9,942 bases of DNA, taken from contig JAPLSR010000323.1 in NCBI GenBank assembly GCA_026398545.1, forward strand, positions 1 through 9,942. Direction: 5' to 3'. The DNA is from Candidatus Sumerlaeota bacterium. Its GTDB lineage: Bacteria > Sumerlaeota > Sumerlaeia > MWCT01. The first letter of the stretch is position 1, and each line of letters begins with the position of its first letter. Positions 6,101 to 9,942 of the stretch are shown here, piece after piece. The position numbers and the translations under genes were made by a program. The notes below the pieces were generated by a model. It had not been told where the DNA came from, searched no databases, and was given only the letters and a program-made list of their open reading frames with translations.

Positions 6101-8419
6101 GATATTACGGACTGGGCACAGAAAATTATCACACTTTCCCCCGGAACCCATTCCGTGATCTGTGAATATAAGGGCGAAGGCGATACCTGGGGTGGCGTTC
6201 AGGATATGGCATGGCTGGATAAAGTCGAATATGTAAAAGACATCTCCCTCAATGAGGCGATCGACAACAAGAGTCTTGTCCTCAATACCTACGATCAGGT
6301 TGGCGACTGGTTCGGCGTAGAGGATCTTACGGCATATTGCGGCGCCGCCGCACGTTCCGGCGCTATCCCTGACAACCAGACCTCCTCCCTCGAAACAACG
6401 GTCAACGGACCGCGCAATCTCAGCTTCAACTGGAAGGTCTCGTCCGAAGAAAACAAGGATTACCTCGAATTCTATATTGACTCCGCCTTCAAGGAAAAAA
6501 TCAGCGGAAATACCGCATGGCAGCAGAAAGATTACATCCTCAACATCGGTCAGCATACACTCTCGTGGAAGTATTGTAAGGACGCAAGCGGCTCCGCCGG
6601 TTCCGACTGCGGCTGGATTGATAAAGTTATTCTGACCGCCACGCCTACTATCGCCGAGGCGCTGGATTTCACCGGATTCGTCTGGAGCACCGACGGCAAC
6701 GTTCCCTGGGTCGGGCAGACATTCACCAGTTATTACGACGGCGATGCCGCACAATCTGGCGCAATCTCCGGCAATCAGTATTCCAGACTCTACACGACCA
6801 TCGTCGGGCCCGGCCTCTTCAGCTTCTATTGGAAAGTCTCCTCCCAGCAGGGCTGGGATTTCCTTGAATTCGATATTGACGGACAGAGGCGCAACCATAT
6901 CAGCGGCGAGGTGGACTGGCAGCAGAAGACCTATATCCTCGAAAGCGGCTCGCATCTTATCGAATGGAAATACACAAAGGACAGCGCCTTCAATGACGGT
7001 GCGGATTGTGGCTGGGTGGACCGCATCCAGTGGTCTCCGGGCATCGTGCCGGATTGCCAGCTATATGTCCCCTATCAATATCCTACCATTCAGGAGGCAA
7101 TCAATGCGGCGCGCGAAGGATGCACCATTTATGTCTTCACCGGCGTCTATTACGAGAACCTGACCATCTCCGGAAAAAACATTGTTCTCTCCTCGAGCTT
7201 GCCAGGCGACAGGGATACAGTCCGGCAAACCATCATTGACGGCGGGCAAAAGGGCTCCGTCATCACCTTCGGTGGCGATGAATATTCCACGTGCAAGGTG
7301 GCAGGTCTGACAATTACGAATGGCAAGGCAGACAAGGGCGGCGGCATCACAGGCAATTACACGCAGGCGACCATTGAGGATTGCATCATCACCAGCAACA
7401 CCGCAACCCAGAGCGGCGGCGGCGTCATGGAATTCAACGGCATAATCCAGAGAAATATCATCTCCTATAACAATGCAGATTTTGCGGGCGGCGGCATCTT
7501 CCATTGCTCGGGCACGATTCAGAACAACTTCATATTCGGCAACACAACTCCCCAGTATGGCGGCGGCATCGGCTGGTGCAACGGCACCGTGCAGAACAAC
7601 ACGATTTACGGCAATAGCGCGGGCGTGAAGGGCGGCGGCTCCTATGGCTCCAACGCACAACCGAAAAACTGTATCTTCTGGAATGACGTCGCTCCTCTTG
7701 ACCCGGAAATCTATTATAACGATTCGCAATATGACCCGCTCAATTGCCTGATTATGAACTGGACGGGTTCTGGAACAGACATCCAGACTGGTAATCCGCT
7801 TTTCATCAATGCGTCCGCAGAGAATTTCCACATCCGCCGCGATTCGCCCTGCGTCGACAACGGATGCAATATTCCCGGACTGACAGAAGATATTGACCGC
7901 GATGCAAGGCCTATCGATGTCTATTTCCGTCCGCGGGGCGTTTCTCATTTCGACATCGGCGCGGATGAATATACAAATACGGCGCCGGAGATCAACATTC
8001 TTGCGCCCGAAGGGCAGGAGCACGCCTATGTAAAATCCTACGAAATCATGTGGAGCGTGACCGATGTGAATTACGAATCGTCCACATCCCTTACGCTGGT
8101 CCAATCAAATATAGACAGCTCCGGCTTCCCCATCGTCAGCGGCATCAAGTCCGTTTCCTCCCGGATGACCTATCTCTTCAATTATGACAGCGCGCCGGAG
8201 GGTATCTTCCACATCTACGGGAAGATCTCAGACGGATTCCATGCGCCATCCGAATCCTGGTCGCCGGGGACGATTCGGATTTCAAAAGTGGGAAAGGAAG
8301 ATTTGATCAACCATCTGTTGCAGAAAGAAGAACTGCCGCCGGAGCGTCTGCCCTATGCAGACATCAACAATGATGGCATCATAGACATCGCCGATCTGAT
8401 ATACTTCATGAAACTGTAA
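3170..8419 (+). CDS. Giant secreted M6-family metalloprotease with six beta-sandwich modules, beta-helix and dockerin-like C-terminus
   Basis: A 1749-residue exported protein. Residues 1-30 form a signal peptide (KRLLGFSLILFMLAS core). Residues 31 to about 95 resemble a short propeptide rich in Lys and Glu. The M6 (immune inhibitor A-like) metalloprotease covers about 96-480: VLPIEFPDYP, an acidic Ca-type loop at D194-D202, the zinc motif HETGHGLGLPD at 267-277 with E268 as catalytic base, a probable Met-turn NMDMMDNG at 293-300, and EYFVVENR followed by ALVIYHVD. Six related modules of about 133 residues span 484-1291. A right-handed beta-helix follows at 1292-1603, opening with YPTIQEAINAA, with Gly-Gly-Gly turns every 24-26 residues and ending in DIGADEY. 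An Ig-like domain covers about 1604-1706. The end (1709-1749) is dockerin-like with one Ca loop, DINNDGIID. The expected role is hydrolysis of extracellular protein while bound to a polymer or surface; target and localisation are inferred. All protease residues are intact and the frame is uninterrupted. Confidence 0.92.
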   Translation: MEKKIWFSKRLLGFSLILFMLASVKVYPTAPPRPGEIEKYEKDGSLAKRLQFAEKYQNYKVHPDLIKRLKAKFQAEKEGKKFDPRSFPYKTGLPSHGTPKIFVLPIEFPDYPHTQDVSRFQNYLFGDGDPNNYPYDSLKNYYFRASYGQLTIIGDVMPWHMASQNRDYYTDDVRPVIMEALDALKDSVDFTQYDNNDDSEIDYFICYWTGPDTGWNTTFWAWCDISGGGFRYDPYRIDGKSLGVYSWIWEKNDGQGEPNFMPRISMHETGHGLGLPDYYDYKADVGPNGGLGNMDMMDNGYFDHNAFSKFLLDWMGAYIVGDSNVIHNITLRNADTFPDAVVIMPNQQGLLFDEYFVVENRIRNGNDGTLIGSNPLPNEALVIYHVDATLNTDGDNFAYDNSYTSHKLLRMMEADGQENIEKGNGSADAGDFYLEGASLSSATKPNSNSYYYSPKRDGAYVTNISSGWSARSATYINVSTSLFPDLNTVLDNKDLHFSAGGDSLWYGLQISDATNMNAAQSGQIADGQNTWIKMTVQGQGTITFDWKVSSQQNGDYLEFYIDNVQIKSISGEVDWTSESFRVTKTTMGTQTFLWKYRKNSSFSAGQDRGWLDNVQFTPISPTLNEALDNTTLVWTASGDNGWYGQTTYSFFGGSAAKSDTLSDGQSAWLNTQVTGPGTLNFVWKTSPELNADYLKFMLDGFEEDKISGGTNWIPKTLFIKGNGTHYLTWKYQKNASGSAYSYCGYLDKVEFIPTGELAEAVDNNMLEFTTGPSYKWYYQNYFAYYGGDAAQSGYYPSANVQASFQTTVDGPGDVTFLWKVSSEANHDYLEFYINDVLQNEISGEQDWTMINPIHISGPATLRWTYAKDESGTSGYDVGWVDKVIFTSSLSIGDALDNHYLPLKNYGDNPWEVQSTTYIWGGSAIKAGPMDQEPLKTRNAMLQTTLTGPGTLKFYWKISSAWYPLTLTIDNIKVDEIKDITDWAQKIITLSPGTHSVICEYKGEGDTWGGVQDMAWLDKVEYVKDISLNEAIDNKSLVLNTYDQVGDWFGVEDLTAYCGAAARSGAIPDNQTSSLETTVNGPRNLSFNWKVSSEENKDYLEFYIDSAFKEKISGNTAWQQKDYILNIGQHTLSWKYCKDASGSAGSDCGWIDKVILTATPTIAEALDFTGFVWSTDGNVPWVGQTFTSYYDGDAAQSGAISGNQYSRLYTTIVGPGLFSFYWKVSSQQGWDFLEFDIDGQRRNHISGEVDWQQKTYILESGSHLIEWKYTKDSAFNDGADCGWVDRIQWSPGIVPDCQLYVPYQYPTIQEAINAAREGCTIYVFTGVYYENLTISGKNIVLSSSLPGDRDTVRQTIIDGGQKGSVITFGGDEYSTCKVAGLTITNGKADKGGGITGNYTQATIEDCIITSNTATQSGGGVMEFNGIIQRNIISYNNADFAGGGIFHCSGTIQNNFIFGNTTPQYGGGIGWCNGTVQNNTIYGNSAGVKGGGSYGSNAQPKNCIFWNDVAPLDPEIYYNDSQYDPLNCLIMNWTGSGTDIQTGNPLFINASAENFHIRRDSPCVDNGCNIPGLTEDIDRDARPIDVYFRPRGVSHFDIGADEYTNTAPEINILAPEGQEHAYVKSYEIMWSVTDVNYESSTSLTLVQSNIDSSGFPIVSGIKSVSSRMTYLFNYDSAPEGIFHIYGKISDGFHAPSESWSPGTIRISKVGKEDLINHLLQKEELPPERLPYADINNDGIIDIADLIYFMKL
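4619..7042 (+). repeat. Six tandem beta-sandwich modules within the M6 protein
   Basis: Module boundaries by alignment: 4619-5029, 5030-5434, 5435-5833, 5834-6241, 6242-6643 and 6644-7042, i.e. residues 484-620, 621-755, 756-888, 889-1024, 1025-1158 and 1159-1291. A typical module reads: EALDN near the start, a tryptophan-containing strand, GGSAAQSG, a TTVxGPG turn, F-WKVSSxxxxDYLEFYID, ISGxxDW, then WKYxKDxSxxxGxDxGWxDKV. This resembles a module repeated in many secreted environmental-bacterial proteins, probably a MAM- or laminin-G-like fold. The fourth module is the most divergent: it has an insertion near residue 917 and lacks the DYLEFYID core. Modules 5 and 6 share WQQKxYIL, and modules 2 and 5 share 16 identical bases (5370-5385 and 6582-6597). 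Confidence 0.88.
7334..7627 (+). repeat. Four Gly-rich parallel beta-helix coils
   Basis: Residues 1389-1486 form four consecutive coils of 26, 24, 24 and 24 residues, each starting x-GGG-(I/V) and carrying an (I/V)-Q/E-x-N-x-I strand about 12 residues later. A fifth partial coil starts at residue 1487 (KGGGSYG). This is the pectin-lyase-like right-handed beta-helix pattern. The coils carry asparagine-rich turns but no obvious catalytic aspartate cluster, so a structural or binding role is more likely than lyase activity. Confidence 0.75.
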
Positions 8420-8464
8420 CTCGGCGGATAATCCTATTTCCACATGTGAGTGGGAGAAATTAAA

Positions 8465-8546
8465 CGCCCTGCGCCGCAGCGGCGCGGCGATGCGGCGGGA
8501 GAAGAATTCTCAGGGTTTGCGGGCAATGGCGATCAGGCGCAGGGCG
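8465..8546. repeat. Structured GC-rich spacer between converging genes
   Basis: The 166-base gap 8420-8585 between the M6 gene and the YggS-family gene holds no supportable gene. CGCCCTGCGCC (8465-8475) and GGCGCAGGGCG (8536-8546) are an exact 11-base inverted repeat. Inside lies a second symmetric element, GCGCCGCAGCGGCGC (8471-8485), able to form a six-pair hairpin, and AGAATTCT (8503-8510). The two stems compete because they share bases. No T-tract follows on either strand, so this is not a classical intrinsic terminator. It may still end or protect both transcripts, or be an interspersed palindromic element. Confidence 0.45.
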
Positions 8547-8585
8547 GAGAAGCTGTAAGGGACGCTGTTGAATTTGGCGCTAAAA

Positions 8586-9302
8586 TTATTCCTCTTCAAA
8601 GATGGGACTTGTGATGCGGATGATGTTGGAGCCTTCCTCAACAGCCACCACGTAATCCTGGGAAGTCCCCATGGAAAGCCATTGCATCTCCACACCTTTT
8701 ATTGCAGCCTTCCGGATTTTATCCCGCAACTCCCTCAGAGAGCGAAACCAAGGACGCGTCATCTCCGGCTCATCCACCTGCGGCACATCCACCATGAGTC
8801 CCTTAATATGCACGTGGGGAAATTTCACAAGCTCCCTGATGAGATTCATCGTCTCGGATGGCAGGACCCCGAAATGTGTGTCAATCCCGGATGTATTGAC
8901 CTGCACAAGGATATTTGTCTCGCGTCCCAATTTTTCATATGCGCTCTGGAGGTCAAAACCGATGCGAAGGCTATCGACAGTATGAATAAGCGCAAAGGAT
9001 TGAATCGCCGCCTTTGCCTTGACTGATTGCAGATGCCCCACTAAATGCCATTCTATATCCGGCTCAAAAAAGGATAACTTCTGAATGCCCTCCTGAACGC
9101 GGTTTTCACCAAAAAGACGGCAACCGGCATCTACAAGCTCCCGGATTTCCGGCACAGAACGACCCCGCGTCACAATCAGGATGCGCACTTCCTCGGATTT
9201 CTGCCCGCTCTTCGCACATGCCTTAAGGACGTTTTTCCGCAATACCGCCATCTTTGCCCTGACATCTTCCGCAAGAATCCGTTTTCTGGCTACGGGTCGC
9301 AT
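8586..9302 (-). CDS. YggS/PLPBP-family protein lacking the PLP-binding lysine
   Basis: A 238-residue cytoplasmic protein of the YggS (YlmE, PROSC/PLPBP) family. Canonical members bind PLP without known catalysis and buffer vitamin B6 and keto/amino-acid pools. The TIM-barrel-like order is recognisable: VRILIVTRGRSVPEIRELVDAG (39-60), FGENRVQEG (64-72), EWHLVGHLQSVK (84-95), HTVDSLRI (107-114), LVQVNTSG (132-139), IKGLM (166-170), LSMGTSQD (209-216) and IIRITSPIF (227-235). Canonical proteins read V-(S/T)-K-T at the first site; here it is VTR, so the Schiff-base lysine is R46 (CGG at 9167-9165). LQxNK is LQSVK, GMS is GTS and RIGTxIFG is RITSPIFE. The start at 9302 is chosen over an in-frame TTG at 9332 because AAAGGG lies nine bases upstream and the N-terminus then fits the family better. 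Family membership is confident; PLP binding is doubtful. Confidence 0.88.
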   Translation of the reverse strand: MRPVARKRILAEDVRAKMAVLRKNVLKACAKSGQKSEEVRILIVTRGRSVPEIRELVDAGCRLFGENRVQEGIQKLSFFEPDIEWHLVGHLQSVKAKAAIQSFALIHTVDSLRIGFDLQSAYEKLGRETNILVQVNTSGIDTHFGVLPSETMNLIRELVKFPHVHIKGLMVDVPQVDEPEMTRPWFRSLRELRDKIRKAAIKGVEMQWLSMGTSQDYVVAVEEGSNIIRITSPIFEEE

Positions 9303-9407
9303 CCTTTTAATCCCTTTAAAAAAAATAATCAACCGTCTTTCTTATACAGCGGCAATACTCCACATACTCTCATGCTTGCTGTAAAAATTATTCCATATCT
9401 ATTAGAC

Positions 9408-9435
9408 TCTAAAATGATTTTTGAGGGTCAGTCAA
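9408..9435 (-). promoter_or_regulatory. Putative promoter of the YggS-family gene
   Basis: On the minus strand, TTGACT (9435-9430) is followed after 16 bases by TTTAGA (9413-9408). The same stretch (9405-9429) is an imperfect inverted repeat, GACTCTAAAA against TTTTTGAGGGTC, which could instead act as an operator or a weak end to the upstream transcript. It lies in the 171-base gap before the ATG at 9302, suggesting that this gene can be expressed independently of the upstream one. Confidence 0.3.
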
Positions 9436-9473
9436 GACATTTCCTTGGAAAAAATTTTTGCGCATGATTCAAG

Positions 9474-9942
9474 CTACTTTGCAGAAACCAGCGGCACAGT
9501 GCCCTGCCAGGGAAGGATATAACTCGCCTCAGTCTTGCGATGCGTAAATATGAAAAGGCTGTAAGTTTCAACAAAATATACCTGACAATCTTCAGGCAAG
9601 ATGATATTTTTGGACGTGTCGGCGGATTCCTGACCCGTCTTTTCCCCCGCCGGTCCTCTCAGCATCGGGGCGTAATCGGTCTTGAGCTTTTCCCGCGACC
9701 AGTCCCTCAGCTCATAAATTAAGGAGGATAGACGTGGGATTTCCTTAACGTCCTTCTCCGATATGTCACGTCTGCTTGTATATAACACAAAAAAGCGAAA
9801 GCGTTCCTTCTTCTGGGCGAGGGTTGAGGTTGCCGCAACTTCGGCTTCTTTCAGTTTTGCCACCGGCTGTTTCCCATCTGAGCGTGCCGGCGGGGCAGTC
9901 TCCTCTTTTACCTCAGACCGAACACGGTAGACCCCGAAATCT
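9474..9942 (-). CDS. Unrecognised protein, C-terminal part
   Basis: The last 155 codons of a minus-strand gene whose start lies beyond the right edge; the frame stays open to the edge, so the internal GTG at 9863 is most likely just a valine. I do not recognise a family. The first roughly 45 visible residues look like a flexible linker rich in Glu, Lys, Ala and Pro (VKEETAPPARSDGKQPVAK). A more folded-looking segment follows: RFRFFVLYTSRRD, an amphipathic stretch IPRLSSLIYELRDWSREKL, a polar loop, then CQVYFVETYSLFIFTHRKTE and a short end. There is no transmembrane segment or signal in the visible part. It ends 171 bases before the YggS-family start on the same strand. The absence of stops over 155 codons, an ordered hydrophobic pattern and codon use like its neighbours support it as a real gene. 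Confidence 0.7.
   Translation of the reverse strand, partial: DFGVYRVRSEVKEETAPPARSDGKQPVAKLKEAEVAATSTLAQKKERFRFFVLYTSRRDISEKDVKEIPRLSSLIYELRDWSREKLKTDYAPMLRGPAGEKTGQESADTSKNIILPEDCQVYFVETYSLFIFTHRKTEASYILPWQGTVPLVSAK

Noticed and set aside
4619..7042. CRISPR-like or mobile repeat array
   Set aside because: The periodicity is about 400 bases at protein level with strongly diverged DNA, which fits tandem protein domains and not a repeat-spacer array or insertion element.
7334..7700. Catalytic pectate lyase in the beta-helix
   Set aside because: The coil pattern fits the fold, but no Ca-binding aspartate cluster or catalytic arginine arrangement was visible. Only the fold is claimed.
4898..8104. 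Three long open frames on the minus strand opposite the M6 gene (about 4898-5995, 6059-6955 and 7061-8104)
   Set aside because: They mirror the repeat and codon pattern of the sense gene, lack recognisable domains and good ribosome binding sites, and overlap a gene with intact catalytic motifs. They are frame shadows.
9303..9332. Longer YggS-family protein beginning at the TTG at 9332
   Set aside because: The extra residues (MIIFFKGIKR) are translated from an AT-rich leader that contains the likely ribosome binding site for the ATG at 9302.
9474..9863. A complete 129-residue gene starting with GTG at 9863
   Set aside because: The frame continues open to the window edge, with plausible linker sequence upstream and no clear ribosome binding site, so the GTG is most likely an internal valine.

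Overview
The window looks like chromosomal DNA from a free-living, uncultured-type bacterium with mixed base composition. Four housekeeping-type genes surround one very large secreted protein. There are no transposases, phage genes, CRISPR arrays or RNA genes that I can recognise. Giant secreted proteins that join an M6 protease, carbohydrate-binding-like modules, a parallel beta-helix and a C-terminal dockerin-like tail are typical of environmental lineages such as the PVC/FCB groups and related candidate phyla. That placement is an inference from architecture only; nothing here fixes the phylum.

Layout from left to right. Positions 1-116 (minus) hold the first 38 codons of a gene with a ClpX-type C4 zinc finger, with its own ribosome binding site and a plausible promoter. 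Positions 276-1550 (minus) are serS and 1587-2876 (minus) are thrC. They are 36 bases apart and probably co-transcribed in the order thrC-serS. A spacer of about 290 bases (2877-3169) separates thrC from a divergently transcribed gene and carries dyad symmetries and a sigma70-like promoter for that gene. Positions 3170-8419 (plus) encode a 1749-residue exported protein: signal peptide, M6 metalloprotease, six tandem beta-sandwich modules of about 133 residues, a right-handed beta-helix, an Ig-like domain and a single-loop dockerin-like C-terminus. The 8420-8585 spacer between converging genes is GC-rich and can fold. Positions 8586-9302 (minus) encode a YggS/PLPBP-family protein. Positions 9474-9942 (minus) are the C-terminal part of an unrecognised gene that runs off the right edge.

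Two observations deserve most attention. The YggS-family protein has arginine where the family has its PLP-binding lysine, and several other cofactor-site positions are altered, so it may be a PLP-independent relative. The giant M6 protein combines a protease with an unusual array of binding modules and an incomplete dockerin. No complete novel multi-gene system is visible. The genes do not obviously act in one pathway: threonine synthesis, seryl-tRNA charging, a Clp-type zinc finger and PLP homeostasis are housekeeping themes, while the giant protein acts outside the cytoplasm.
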